Source: Acidobacteria subdivision 13 bacterium RH2 MAG17b (GTDB lineage Bacteria > Acidobacteriota > Terriglobia > UBA7540). From it: a DNA stretch of 43,812 bases. Within the stretch, counting starts at the first letter, position 1. Every line of letters begins with the position of its first letter. A program made the translations under genes and the position numbers. The notes beneath the pieces were generated by a model. It made no database searches. It saw only the letters and a list, made by a program, of their open reading frames with translations, and was not told the origin of the DNA. The stretch spans positions 1-43,812 of the forward strand of contig NFUN01000066.1 of the NCBI GenBank assembly GCA_002197525.1. Reading direction: 5' to 3'. This document shows positions 28,386 through 38,624 of this stretch, in pieces.

Positions 28386-29300
28386 ATGACTCACACAGAA
28401 ATCGTTACGCACCTGGCAGGGGTTTTCCCGCCAGTAACGACCCCCTTTAATCGCCGGGGCGGCATTGACGAGAAGGCTTTCCGCGCCAACATGCAGCGCT
28501 ATGCGGGCATCGGGCTAAACGGCGTGGTGGTGGCAGGATCGACAGGCGAAGCGCCTTATTTGAGCGGAGCCGAGCGGCTGCGGTTGATCGAAATCGCCCG
28601 CGAAGTCATTCCCACGCCGGAACTGGTGATTGCGGGCACGGGGCTTGAGAGCACAGCGGAAACGCTCCGGCTCAGCCGTGAAGCGGTGGCGCGCGGCGCG
28701 GATGCCCTGCTCGTGTTGCCGCCCGTTTACTACAAGGCTGCGATGAAGCCCGTCATTATCGAACATCATTTCCGCACGATAGCGGATGGATTGAAGCGGC
28801 CAGTTCTGATCTACTCGATTCCCCAGTGTTCGGGGCTTCAGATGGACGTCGAGATGATCGGTCGCCTCTCGCGGCACCCGAACATTCCTGGCCTCAAGGA
28901 AAGCTCCGGAAATGTGGATTTCGTCCGCGCGATCCTGGGCAAGGTGAAGAAAGGCTTCCGCCTGCTTATGGGCGCCGGTTCGGGATTTGTAGCGGCGCTC
29001 GAGGCAGGCGCGACGGGCGGCATCCTCGCGCAGTGCGGCTTCGAACCGCAGCTTTGCATTGGATTGTACGAGGCTTTCCGTCTGGGTGATGGCGCGGCGA
29101 CGGAACGCTTGCAGGCGCTGCTGCGGGTTCTAGTGAGCGAGATCAACAACACTTACGGCATTCCGGGCGTCAAGGCGGCGCACGACTTGAGCGGTTACGC
29201 GGGAGGCGATCCGCGCCCGCCGCTGCTGCCTCTCGCCGCGGCGGCGCGGCGGAAAATCGCATCCACGCTTAAGCGCGTGCGGGCTGAGTTGGATGTTTAA
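28386..29300 (+). CDS. Dihydrodipicolinate synthase (DapA) family aldolase/lyase
   Basis: GVFPPVTTPFNRRGGIDEKAFRANMQRYAGIGLNGVVVAGSTGEAPYLSGAERLRLIE; LLVLPPVYYK; PVLIYSIPQCSGLQM; GLKESSGNVDFV. Start MTHTEIV at 28386 with GGAGG. Confidence 0.92.
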   Translation: MTHTEIVTHLAGVFPPVTTPFNRRGGIDEKAFRANMQRYAGIGLNGVVVAGSTGEAPYLSGAERLRLIEIAREVIPTPELVIAGTGLESTAETLRLSREAVARGADALLVLPPVYYKAAMKPVIIEHHFRTIADGLKRPVLIYSIPQCSGLQMDVEMIGRLSRHPNIPGLKESSGNVDFVRAILGKVKKGFRLLMGAGSGFVAALEAGATGGILAQCGFEPQLCIGLYEAFRLGDGAATERLQALLRVLVSEINNTYGIPGVKAAHDLSGYAGGDPRPPLLPLAAAARRKIASTLKRVRAELDV

Positions 29301-30241
29301 TCGTGGATGACCAGCCAGGATTGGTTTTGATCTTTTTCAAGCTTTCCGCGGAAAATTCGGATCGCGCACGGTGAGGCCGGGCTTGGGAAGCTGGCCTGAG
29401 CAATTTCGTTACGTTATCCCGCAGGTGCGTGATCGCCGCCTTGTGAATTTGGGAAACGCGCGACTCTTTGACTCCCATCCGCTCGCCAGCCTCTTTCATG
29501 GTCATATCGCGTCCATAACGGAGCGCAAGAACGGTCCGCTCTCTTGCAGGCAACGAAGCAGCGGCAAGGTGGAGGATCGCGCGCTGTTCGGCCCGGTAGC
29601 ACAAATCGAAAGGATTGTTGCGCTCGCCGGGCGCCGCTTTTTCCTCATAAAGATTCGCTTCCGGAATCAGGTTGGGTCTCATCCACGCCATGTCCGCAAC
29701 CTTCAGGACCCGAACGGTCCGGTACCATTTCTTCAGGCTCACTCCGAGGGCGTGCGCCATCTCCTCATCGCTTACAGAGCGGCCCAATGCAGCTTGCAGA
29801 CGCATGTAAGTTTTCTCGGCGTCCTTGCACTTCCGCCGCACGTCGCGCGATACGAAGTCCATCTTCCTCAAGCTGTCCAGCATTGCGCCGCGGATGCGGT
29901 GGCGGGCGTAGGTCTCGATTTTTACGCGCCTTCGGGAATCAAACTTCCGGACCGCGCACAACAACCCGATGACACCCGCTCCAGCCAGGTCATCCAGGTC
30001 GGCGTGCTGCGGCAGATGATCGAGCATTTGGTAGGCCACGCTCTTTACCAAGGGAAGCAGCTTCACTGCCAGCCTATCCGGCTCCTGATTGCTCTGCGCC
30101 GCGGGATGCGCCGCAGTCACTCGCGAGTTCGTCCCAAGGTGCGAATGTTTCGGATTGGCCGCGCGTGAAATAGATCCTCTCACGCGCGACGCGCGGCTCG
30201 GCTGCCTCTGCTGATAGGGCGTACTAGTGAACGTGGCCACA
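29269..30241 (-). CDS. RNA polymerase sigma-28 (FliA/WhiG-like) family sigma factor
   Basis: LLPLVKSVAYQMLDHLPQHADLDDLAGAGVIGLLCAVRKFD..., RRKCKDAEKTYMRLQAALGRSVSDEEMAHALGVS, RTVLALRYGRDMTMKEAGERMGVKESRVSQIHKAAITHLRD. N-terminal extension of the 407-aa ORF looks non-coding; GTG at 30241 proposed. Confidence 0.82.
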
Positions 30242-30532
30242 AAGACCCTCGCCTTCCCGGGATTTGAGATGCCATGAAGGAGTAGCTCTCGCTTTACCGC
30301 AATCGCTGTCAGGAAATCTGATATCCACGGGCAGGAAGCCGAAACGCTGCCCCAAGGCGGCCTCAAGAACCGGAGGTGCAGAATCCGCGCGCTCGAAGGC
30401 GAAGTAAGGCTGTTTGAATTCACCCAGCGCCTCCCGGACGGTCCAGGCGTCCGCTGGGTTTTCTTGCAGTAACCGTTTTCCGGTGAGATCAATCCTGGTT
30501 ACCATAACGTCCTCATTGCGGCTCTGCTTCAC
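30224..30532 (-). CDS. Small hypothetical protein coupled to the sigma factor gene
   Basis: MVTRIDLTGKRLLQENPADAWTVREALGEFKQPYFAFERADSAPPVLEAALGQRFGFLPVDIRFPDSD...; 5' end abuts/overlaps the HD-GYP stop, 3' end overlaps the proposed sigma GTG. Confidence 0.5.
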   Translation of the reverse strand: MKQSRNEDVMVTRIDLTGKRLLQENPADAWTVREALGEFKQPYFAFERADSAPPVLEAALGQRFGFLPVDIRFPDSDCGKARATPSWHLKSREGEGLCGHVH

Positions 30533-31646
30533 GGCCCGCTTCGCCCACAGTCAAAGCAAAGACAGCGGGCTTATGCGCGCCGGGTTTTGCATGAGATTCC
30601 CGCTGGATCCCTCGCAATGTCTGATCGGGGATTGAAAGAAACGCACTCACGACGGCGGGGTCGAACTGGCGGCCGGACTGACTTCTGATTTCCTCGAACG
30701 CGGTTTCAAAGGATAGCGCCCTGCGATAAGGACGGTCGGAGGTCATGGCGTCAAATGTGTCCGCCACCGCGAAGATGCGGGCCCCGAGAGGAATGTCCTC
30801 GCCACGGAGATGGTTCGGGTAGCCGGCGCCGTCGTAGCGCTCGTGGTGCGCCCGGACGATGGCGGCGGCCGGCGCGAGAAAGGCGATGCGGCAGACGAAC
30901 TGATAGCCGAGCAGCACGTGGGTTTGCATGACCGCCTCCTCTTCCTTGGTCAACCGGCCTTCTTTGAGCAAAATGCCGTCGGGTATGCCGATTTTGCCGA
31001 TGTCGTGCAAGTAGGCGCCGCGCGAGAGCTCGCGAAGGCGCTCGGCGGAAATCCCTACAACCTCTGCGATTTTCAAGGCGTAATGCGTGACGCGGTTCGA
31101 GTGGCCGCCGGTTGCGGCGTCACGAAGGTCCAGTGCAGCGCCTAAAGCCTGCAGCGTTTCGTCGTAAGTCGTCTCAATCTCCTGGTACGCCCTGGAGAGC
31201 TGCCGCGTCCTTTCTTCGACCATCTCCTCGAGCCTTTGGCGGTAACTCTCCAGTTCCACCTCCAGATGTTTTTTTTCGAGAGCCTGGAAGACGCTGCGCA
31301 GCACGGCGTCCAATTTGAAGGGCTTTACCACGTAATCGGACGCGCCCTTTTTCATCGCCTCGATGCCGGTTTGCACGTCCTGTTCGCCCGTCACCAGCAG
31401 GAAGGCAACGTGGGGGCGCTCGCGGAGGGCCGCTTGCATAAAGTCCAGGCCGGAGATGCCCGGCATGTGCAGATCGGAGAGGATCACGTCAAACGACTCC
31501 TGGCGAAGTCTTGAGAGGCCGGCTTCTCCGCTCAGAACTGATTCGCAGTCGTAACCTTCACCGCGCAGCTTCAGGCAGAGAATCTCGCAGATGGTGGGAT
31601 CGTCGTCCACCACGAGGACGCGCGCGATGTACTTGCCGGTGCTCAT
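30513..31646 (-). CDS. Response regulator with HD-GYP domain (putative c-di-GMP phosphodiesterase)
   Basis: REC: RVLVVDDDPTICEILCLKLRGEGYDCESVLSGEAGL..VILSDLHMPGISGLDFM; HD-GYP: YLHDIGKIGIPDGILLKEGRLTKEE...HHERYDGAGYPNHLRGEDIPLGARIFAVADTFDAMTSDRPYR. Confidence 0.93.
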   Translation of the reverse strand: MSTGKYIARVLVVDDDPTICEILCLKLRGEGYDCESVLSGEAGLSRLRQESFDVILSDLHMPGISGLDFMQAALRERPHVAFLLVTGEQDVQTGIEAMKKGASDYVVKPFKLDAVLRSVFQALEKKHLEVELESYRQRLEEMVEERTRQLSRAYQEIETTYDETLQALGAALDLRDAATGGHSNRVTHYALKIAEVVGISAERLRELSRGAYLHDIGKIGIPDGILLKEGRLTKEEEAVMQTHVLLGYQFVCRIAFLAPAAAIVRAHHERYDGAGYPNHLRGEDIPLGARIFAVADTFDAMTSDRPYRRALSFETAFEEIRSQSGRQFDPAVVSAFLSIPDQTLRGIQRESHAKPGAHKPAVFALTVGEAGREAEPQ

Positions 31647-31649
31647 AAC

Positions 31650-31745
31650 AAGTGGCGACTAGGTAGTCGTAGCGCCGACCTTCAGGTCGGCATTTTGAAG
31701 GCTGTGCCGGGCTAAAGCCCGGCGCTACAAAACCAAAATGAGACA
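31650..31745. repeat. Hairpin repeat, family D (GTAGCGCC...GGCGCTAC)
   Basis: Outer GTAGCGCC (31669-31676) / GGCGCTAC (31721-31728); inner hairpins GCCGACCttcaGGTCGGC and GCCGGGCTaaAGCCCGGC. Confidence 0.7.
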
Positions 31746-31831
31746 CTACCTCAGGCTACGCCGCCTTGCTTTATATCCAGAAGTCCGAAGCTAAGGACCC
31801 GTTCAGAAATCACTGTTCCATCTTCCAACCG

Positions 31832-31897
31832 GCGCCCCTCACCCGCCGCTTCGCGTCACCCTCTCCCCGCTTGCGGGGAGAGGGCAGGGGTGAGGGG
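31832..31897. repeat. Family F palindromic repeat copy 4
   Basis: gcgcccctcacccgccgcttcgcgtcaccctctccccgcttgcggggagagggcaggggtgaggggg. Confidence 0.78.
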
Positions 31898-31939
31898 GTG
31901 TATTTGATCCGAAATGGAACAGTTATTATCTGACAGCCC

Positions 31940-34900
31940 CTACGGTAGCTTCGGCGTTGTAGCCTGCAGGTTAATCTTCTCAAGTGCAGGCTTCAGTTGA
32001 CGGAGCGCTGCCTGGAGCCGGGAGCAAGCTGCTTGCGCTGCAATGAAATCCTCATGCTCCGCTGAAGCTTCCAGCTCGATCACTGCCTGACACACCGGCT
32101 GAGCCGCAAAGTTGGCGGCCTCACCCTTCAAACTGTGGGTGGCGCGCCTCAAAGCCTGGCTATCCTTTTGAGCGATTGCCTCGCGCACAGCGGCGAGTTG
32201 CTTCGGATATTCTTGCAGGAACAACGCCGCCACCTCCGCCAGTAAATCCTCATCTCCATCCACGTGAGCGAGCGCCGCGGAGTAATTGAAGGGCTCGGGT
32301 TTTTTCACGCCCCGGCCGTCAGGGTGCCTCGACGGAGGCACAGAAGTAACTTTCGCTGTGCTGGCGCTGTTGTCTACGACCGGCTCCGAAACTTGCTCGT
32401 CGTTGCGTTGCCCCTGGGCCGACTTGGAGAGAACCGCGTGAATAGCCTCCATTAGCTCGTGCCGGTTGATGGGTTTTGAGACGTAAGCGTCCATGCCCGC
32501 TTCCAGGCAGCGCTCACGGTCGCCCTTCATGGCGTAGGCGGTCATGGCGATAACGGGTGTGTGTCTTCCTTGGGCCATTTCCCGCTTGCGGAGGGCGGCC
32601 GTGGCTTCAAAACCATCCATTTCCGGCATTTGCACGTCCATCACCACGAGATCGAACGTCTGCTCCTCAATTGCGGCCAGCGCCTCAAGCCCATTTCCCG
32701 CGACGACGACTTGATTCCCCATCTTTTCGAGAAGCCGGGTGGCAAGCGCCTGATTGACGGCGTTGTCCTCGGTCAGCAGGATTTTGAGTCCGCTCGGCTC
32801 ATGTTTCTCGTCAACGCTCGAGCGCGCCTCGCGCAGGCTGTGACGAGTGATCAGGGAAAGCCCCCCGGCTTGAGACGCCCGCCCGAGAACTTTGAGGATG
32901 GCGTCACGAAGCTCGGATTGCGCGACCGGCTTGGTGAGATAAGCGGCGATGCCCAGGCGGCGGCAGCGGGCTGCGTCTCCGCGCTGGCCGCCGGAGGTGA
33001 GCATCATGATGGTGGCGCCGGTTAACTTTGGATGCTCCTGAATCCGCTCGGCGAGTGCGAAGCCGTCCATGTCTGGCATATGCGCGTCGGTGAGCACGAG
33101 ATCGAAGGGGGCGTGTGAGATCGAGGCCTCTGAAAGCACGCGGAGCGCAGTCTCGGCGTTACTGGCCAAAATGGGCTTTGCGTCCCAGCGTTTAAGGATC
33201 TCTCCCAAAATGCGCCGGTTGGTGGCGTTGTCGTCCACCACGAGCACGCGCAGGCCGCGAAGCAGATTTTCCCCTGCCGGCGTGTCGGGCGCGGCCGCCT
33301 TTGCCGGATGCCGGAAGCTGATAGTGAAATGAAAGTTACTGCCGCGGCCCGGCTCGCTCTCCACCCAGATGCGCCCGCCCATGATTTCAACAAGACGAGC
33401 GGAGATGGTGAGTCCCAATCCGGTGCCGCCATACTTGCGAGTCGTTGAAGAATCAGCCTGGGTGAAGGCGCCGAAGATGGCCTGTTGTTTTTCCGGCGGA
33501 ATGCCTATCCCCGTGTCGCTTACCACGAAATGCACCACCGCCCCGGTTTCGTTCTCCGTTTCCAGGCTCACGCGGGCCACGACCTCGCCGGTTTCGGTGA
33601 ATTTGATGGCGTTGCCCAGCAGATTCACCAGAATTTGCCGAAGCCGGACGGGATCGCCCACGACGTCATCGGGCACTTCGGGGTCCACGTCGCATGCCAG
33701 TTCGAGACCCTTCTGGTGCGCCCGGAGAGCCACCGCCTTCATGGTTTCGGCAAGACTGTCCCGGAACCTGAACTCGATGAGGTCAACATCCACCTTGTTG
33801 GCCTCGATCTTGGAGAAATCGAGAACGTCATTGATAACCGTCAACAGCGACTGGGCGGAGAACTTCACCATTTCCAGATACTCGCGCTGCTCGGGAGCGA
33901 GGTCCGTATCCAAGGCTAATTCCGTCATGCCCAGAATGCCGTTCATAGGCGTCCGGATTTCGTGGCTCATGTTTGCGAGGAATTCACTCTTGGCGCGGTT
34001 GGCAGCTTCGGACGCTTCCTTCGCCCGGCGTAATTCGACTTCCGCCTGCTTGCGCTCGGTGATATCACGGCCCGACGCGTAGAATACTTCCTGGCCCTTA
34101 AGCGCGGCGGCATTCCACTCCGTCCAGCGGTAAGACCCGTCTTTTGCGCGAGCTCGAAGCTCAAACGTAACCGTATCAGCGCCTGCCTTGAGGGCTTCGA
34201 GTTGGGCCGCAGCGGCTTGGCGGTCCTCCGGATGGGCGAGACTTATGTAGGGTTCGGCCAGCAAGTCCTCTATGGTGAATCCAAGGGTTTGCGTCCAGGC
34301 GGCGTTGAGCCGTTTGAGGTAGCCATCAAAACCGAAGAGGCCCATCATATCCAGTGAGACGTTCCAGGTGCGCTCCAATTCCTGTGCTGCCTGTTTGCGC
34401 TTGGTAATGTCCCGGATCACGGCGATCACGAGCGAATCCTTTTCTGTCCTTGCGGGACTTAGCGTTACGTCCACCGGAAACTCGGTCCCGTCCTTGCGCA
34501 GGCCGTACAGTTCCAAACCAGCACCCATTGTCCGTGGTCGCGGTTCAAGACAGTACTCACGGCGGTGGGCTAGATGGTCGGCCCGAAGGCGCTCGGGAAT
34601 TAAGACCTCCACGGGTTGGCCGGTCAATTCGTCGCGGCTATACCCGAATGTCCGCTCCACTTGGGCGTTAACCCGCACGATCTTCCCTTCGGAGTCCGTG
34701 GTCAGGATGGCGTCCGGAGAAGACTCGAACAGATTTTCGAACATAGCCTGAGATTCGCGCAGCTCATGCTCCGCCCGTTTGCGCTCGGTGATGTCGCGCG
34801 CAACGCCGAAAATTCCTGTTATATTTCCTTCCTGATCGTAGACCGGCATTTTTGTGACGGACGCCCACGTATCTGGCCTGTCAGGCCAGGTTTGTTTGCT

Positions 34901-35737
34901 TTCCCAGCCAATCAACGGCTTGCCGGTCCTCATTACTTCCTGCTCGCTCTCGTAGGCATAATCAGCGTATTCGCGGGTGAAAAAGTCAAAAACCGTTTTG
35001 CCGATCGCTTCGGACGGGTCGGAAAGTCCATACTTGCGCGCCAACCCCATGTTCACCCGAGTGAGCCGGCTCTGCCTGTCCTTGAAGTAAATGGCGTCCG
35101 GGACGTTCTCCATGAGCGCATCTACCAGAGATTTTTCGTGCAGGGCCGCCTCTTCTGCGCGGTGGCGTTCCGCGATTTCTTTCCCCAAGGAGGCATTTTT
35201 CGCTACGAGTTCGGCGGTTTGCGCTTGAACTTGCGCTTGAAGATTTTCACGCGCCGTGCGAAGCTCCTCCTCCGCCCGCTTGCGCGCGGTGATATCCCAC
35301 GAAATGCCGACGACGCCGGCCACGCGCCCCTGAGCGTCATAAAAGGGCGCCTTGGCCACTAAAATCCACGTGTCCGGGCGGTCAGGCCAGGTTTCCCGTT
35401 GTTCCTTGTTCATCAGCGGAAGCCCAGTCTTAATAGTTTTCTGGTCGTCCGCATAGGCGGCTTTGGCCCGCTCCGCGTTGACAATGTCAAAGCCCGTTTT
35501 GCCGAGCGCTTCGGAAGGATCGCGCAGTCCGAACTTTTCGGCGAAAGCTTTGTTGACCAGCATGAGCCTGCCCGATTCGTCCTTAAAGTAGATGGGGGCG
35601 GGAATAGTGTCCATCAAAGCGTCAAGGAGCGGTCTCCTCTTAAACGTGATTCGCCCGCCGCGTCCTTTCCCTAAAAAACCGAGCCTGAGGACTCTCCAGG
35701 ATGCTTCCAATTTCTTGACCATGTGGCTCCATCTCAT
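31940..35737 (-). CDS. Hybrid sensor histidine kinase: multiple PAS - HisKA - HATPase - REC - REC - HPt
   Basis: PAS repeats ending DITxRKRAE/KQAxx[80 protein letters not shown] and [28 protein letters not shown]. Confidence 0.95.
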   Translation of the reverse strand: MRWSHMVKKLEASWRVLRLGFLGKGRGGRITFKRRPLLDALMDTIPAPIYFKDESGRLMLVNKAFAEKFGLRDPSEALGKTGFDIVNAERAKAAYADDQKTIKTGLPLMNKEQRETWPDRPDTWILVAKAPFYDAQGRVAGVVGISWDITARKRAEEELRTARENLQAQVQAQTAELVAKNASLGKEIAERHRAEEAALHEKSLVDALMENVPDAIYFKDRQSRLTRVNMGLARKYGLSDPSEAIGKTVFDFFTREYADYAYESEQEVMRTGKPLIGWESKQTWPDRPDTWASVTKMPVYDQEGNITGIFGVARDITERKRAEHELRESQAMFENLFESSPDAILTTDSEGKIVRVNAQVERTFGYSRDELTGQPVEVLIPERLRADHLAHRREYCLEPRPRTMGAGLELYGLRKDGTEFPVDVTLSPARTEKDSLVIAVIRDITKRKQAAQELERTWNVSLDMMGLFGFDGYLKRLNAAWTQTLGFTIEDLLAEPYISLAHPEDRQAAAAQLEALKAGADTVTFELRARAKDGSYRWTEWNAAALKGQEVFYASGRDITERKQAEVELRRAKEASEAANRAKSEFLANMSHEIRTPMNGILGMTELALDTDLAPEQREYLEMVKFSAQSLLTVINDVLDFSKIEANKVDVDLIEFRFRDSLAETMKAVALRAHQKGLELACDVDPEVPDDVVGDPVRLRQILVNLLGNAIKFTETGEVVARVSLETENETGAVVHFVVSDTGIGIPPEKQQAIFGAFTQADSSTTRKYGGTGLGLTISARLVEIMGGRIWVESEPGRGSNFHFTISFRHPAKAAAPDTPAGENLLRGLRVLVVDDNATNRRILGEILKRWDAKPILASNAETALRVLSEASISHAPFDLVLTDAHMPDMDGFALAERIQEHPKLTGATIMMLTSGGQRGDAARCRRLGIAAYLTKPVAQSELRDAILKVLGRASQAGGLSLITRHSLREARSSVDEKHEPSGLKILLTEDNAVNQALATRLLEKMGNQVVVAGNGLEALAAIEEQTFDLVVMDVQMPEMDGFEATAALRKREMAQGRHTPVIAMTAYAMKGDRERCLEAGMDAYVSKPINRHELMEAIHAVLSKSAQGQRNDEQVSEPVVDNSASTAKVTSVPPSRHPDGRGVKKPEPFNYSAALAHVDGDEDLLAEVAALFLQEYPKQLAAVREAIAQKDSQALRRATHSLKGEAANFAAQPVCQAVIELEASAEHEDFIAAQAACSRLQAALRQLKPALEKINLQATTPKLP

Positions 35738-35978
35738 AGCGCCCTCCTGAGCCCTGGCAAATTACCCGGCTGGGGCTGCGGACATGGAAAACGAAACGGG
35801 GCTGCGCAGGTGGCCCTGTCAATTCCCAGGCGGCGCGAGATCACGGAAGTGTGACGCTGCCGGTTGCTCATTTTGCAGCCATTATAGAGCCTGGGAACGA
35901 TGTTTGCAATTAATATATTGATCCTTGTTGTATTAGTAAAATCTTATAATTCGGGGCGCAAAGATGGGGGCGGTGAGT

Positions 35979-36070
35979 TGTAGCGGCGATCTATGATCGC
36001 CGGTCTTTATTTTTCAATAGCCTCGGCGATCATAGATCGCCGCTACAGCCGCAGTTGTCACACAGATTCG
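35979..36070. repeat. Hairpin/MITE-like element, family A copy 2
   Basis: Perfect 24-bp arms TGTAGCGGCGATCTATGATCGCCG / CGGCGATCATAGATCGCCGCTACA, then GCAGTTGTCACACAGATTCG (18/20 with 4369-4388); loop is the reverse complement of the copy 1 middle. Confidence 0.78.
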
Positions 36071-36122
36071 GAGGCTCGACTTCCTGGCCGCCATGATCGA
36101 GCCGCCGGGATGTTGTTGGTGG

Positions 36123-38138
36123 CTACATGCGCTCGGGCGCTTCGATGCCCAGCAAATCGATCGCCTGTGCGAGGGTCTCGGCGGAGAGGTGAACGAGGAA
36201 AAGCAGGAAACTTTGAAGCGCCCTGTCCGGTTCCTGAAGAATGCGGTAGTGATGGTAGAAGTTGTTGAAGGCCTGAGCCATCCGGAAGGCGTACTTGGCC
36301 AAAGCTGAGGGTTCTTCCGTCGAAATGGCCTGATCTACTGCCATTTCAAGCTGCGCCGAAAGCAGAATCAACTCCCAGAAGGGCAGCCCATCCTGGCCGG
36401 AAAGGACCTGCCGGAGTTCCTCGTGTGCGAGCGCGTCACCCAACCCGGAAGGCGTGAATTCTGCTTCAACTTCCTGAAACTTTCGCAGGATGTTGCGCGC
36501 TCGAACCACGGTGTACTGCAAATAAGGCCCGGTTTCACCTTCGAACGACAGCGCATCCTTAAAATCAAAGGCGATAATCGTGCGGCGCGTATATTTGAGC
36601 AGGAAGTAGCGTAGCGCGCTGACGGCGATCAGACGGGCGCAGTTTCTTTGTTCCTCGGCGCCGGAAGCTATGTTGCGCGCCTGCACCTCTTCGAGCGCGC
36701 GGTCGATGATCGTGTCGATGAGGTCATCGGCCTTAATGCCGAGACCCTTGCGCCCCGAGACCTCCACGTAGCCTCTGCGGCGGTCGTCTTCGCTGATTTC
36801 CAGGCCCATGTCCCCTGCGCAGCGCGGCGACAGGCCTACCACCTCATAGGCGAAGTGGCGAAGGGCGGCGGCCTGCTCGGAGTATCCGAGGGCGATGAAG
36901 GCTCTGCGGACGACGTCCTGCAAGTAAGACTGGCGCGTGTCAATCACAGCGTAAGCCTTTGCACCGTTTCCGAATGACGGCGCCCCGGCCTCGCCGTTTA
37001 CCGCCGTGCACCACAGGTCTTGTCCACCGGCATAATGGTAGAAGCGCCGGTATCCGAAATCTTTGCCGAGCAGCGCGAATTTCCACAGGTGGTAGGCAAT
37101 GTCTTTGCCCACGTAAGTGACCGTGCCGTTCGAGCGGACGATGATTTTCACGTCTTCCTCGGCGTCTTCGATAAGCTCCTGGTTCGGGGCGGGCTCTTCG
37201 TCCAAGCTCATCACCCAGCACCCTCGGTTCTTGCCTGTTTCCTCCAGACGGATGGCTCCGATGTTCTTCATCAGTTCGAACGCCGACTTCCAGAAATCAA
37301 GGCGAAGGATCTCGCTTTCCTGAACCATCAGGTCATAACGGATGTTGACACGCAGCATGGTCTCAAGGTGAAACCGGCTTATGGCGGTCGAGATCAGCCC
37401 GGCCATGGCTGCCTCCTCACCGGAACCTTCTTCGATTGCTTTGAGCGTTTCGTGGCGGAGCGCGAGCGCCTCCGGGTGAGCCTGATAGTGCTGGGAAACT
37501 CTGGCGTAGAGATCCCAACAGAGGTAGTCGAACCGTTTGCCGGGCGATCCCGGAATCAGCGCGCGCACGTCCTCGATGGAAAGCTTTTCGAGATGGACGA
37601 AACCCACGACGACGTCGGCTACCTGTACGCCGGTGTTGTCGATGTAGTTCTGCACCTCCACGGGAAAGCCGCGAAAGCGGAGCAGGCGGGCCAGCGTGTC
37701 GCCGAGCACGGCGTTTCGCAGGTGGCCGATGTGCGCTGCCTTGTTAGGGTTGATGCTGGTGTGCTCGACGAGAATCTTAGGAACGGGCGCCGGCGCGCGC
37801 GACGGAGCGGCGGAAGGCGCGGCGGGCGCGGCGCGCATCCGAAACAGGCTTGCTGCCATCGCCGCGCGGTCCAGGTGCAGATTGATGTATCCAGGGCCGG
37901 CGATGCTCACGCGCTCGACCCCTTCGACCGGCAGCAGGCGCGCGGCAATCTGCTCCGCGATTTTGCGGGGCGGTTGCCGGAGTTGCTTTGCCAGATCGAA
38001 GCACGAAGTAATGGAGATTTCCCCCATATCGGGAGACGGCGGGTAGCCTAGAACCGGAAACTCCACCTCTACAGTGAAAAGGTCCCGGACTGCCTGCCTA
38101 AACTTTTGCCGAACGGCTTCCTGAATTTCCAAAAACAA
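36123..38138 (-). CDS. argS: Arginyl-tRNA synthetase
   Basis: VEHTSINPNKAAHIGHLRNAVLGDTLARLLRFRGFPVEVQNYIDNTGVQVADVV; GRKGLGIKADDLID; C-terminal ALGYSEQ... AFNNFYHHYRIL. TTG at 38138 with AAAGGA proposed; ORF track extends to 38189 through a repeat. Confidence 0.94.
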   Translation of the reverse strand: MFLEIQEAVRQKFRQAVRDLFTVEVEFPVLGYPPSPDMGEISITSCFDLAKQLRQPPRKIAEQIAARLLPVEGVERVSIAGPGYINLHLDRAAMAASLFRMRAAPAAPSAAPSRAPAPVPKILVEHTSINPNKAAHIGHLRNAVLGDTLARLLRFRGFPVEVQNYIDNTGVQVADVVVGFVHLEKLSIEDVRALIPGSPGKRFDYLCWDLYARVSQHYQAHPEALALRHETLKAIEEGSGEEAAMAGLISTAISRFHLETMLRVNIRYDLMVQESEILRLDFWKSAFELMKNIGAIRLEETGKNRGCWVMSLDEEPAPNQELIEDAEEDVKIIVRSNGTVTYVGKDIAYHLWKFALLGKDFGYRRFYHYAGGQDLWCTAVNGEAGAPSFGNGAKAYAVIDTRQSYLQDVVRRAFIALGYSEQAAALRHFAYEVVGLSPRCAGDMGLEISEDDRRRGYVEVSGRKGLGIKADDLIDTIIDRALEEVQARNIASGAEEQRNCARLIAVSALRYFLLKYTRRTIIAFDFKDALSFEGETGPYLQYTVVRARNILRKFQEVEAEFTPSGLGDALAHEELRQVLSGQDGLPFWELILLSAQLEMAVDQAISTEEPSALAKYAFRMAQAFNNFYHHYRILQEPDRALQSFLLFLVHLSAETLAQAIDLLGIEAPERM

Positions 38139-38167
38139 GATGAATCCTTTCAGTTCTCCTGGTGTAG

Positions 38168-38272
38168 TGTCCACTAATTGAGTGGACAATGTAGCGCCGC
38201 CGTCCCGGCGGCATTTGCCGGCAGGATGCCGGCGCTACGAGAAAAAGCATTGTCCATGTATATCCTGGACAT
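38168..38272. repeat. Hairpin repeat cluster, family D-like, abutting the argS 5' end
   Basis: TGTCCACT aattg AGTGGACA (38168-38188) and ACAATGTAGCGCCG ... CGGCGCTACGAGAAAAAGCATTGT. Confidence 0.7.
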
Positions 38273-38365
38273 ACCACTAGCTTGCTCCCGCTTTCTGGGC
38301 CGGAAGCAAGCTCCCGGCCCAGTGAAAATTCCCCACCGCGCGCCAGCGAGTGGGCGCTGTTCAAG

Positions 38366-38383
38366 GCGGCGGCAAGCCGCCGC
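38366..38383. repeat. Family E hairpin GCGGCGGCaaGCCGCCGC
   Basis: ggcggcggcaagccgccgcactcca; reverse-orientation counterpart of tttggagtgcggcagcgtagctgccgccttg at 27965-27995. Confidence 0.5.
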
Positions 38384-38624
38384 ACTCCATACGCCTGCGC
38401 CGCACATGCCACCAAACTGCCAAGCCTGTTGATTCTAAAGGCTTGCTAGACTTCGTTGGGCGACTTTTATATATTGCACCTGCGTTGACCACTCGATCCG
38501 TCCTGACTTCTGCCGCAACGGAAAACTCAAATCTCATTATCCCCGGCACGCTCCAAGCCTAACACTGGGGCGCGAGATAGAGGAGATGAATGAGACAAAT
38601 GAGATCGTATTATGACGGCCGACG

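Noticed and set aside
37020-38051. 343-aa plus-strand ORF
   Set aside because: Antisense to argS with shadow composition and no recognisable family.
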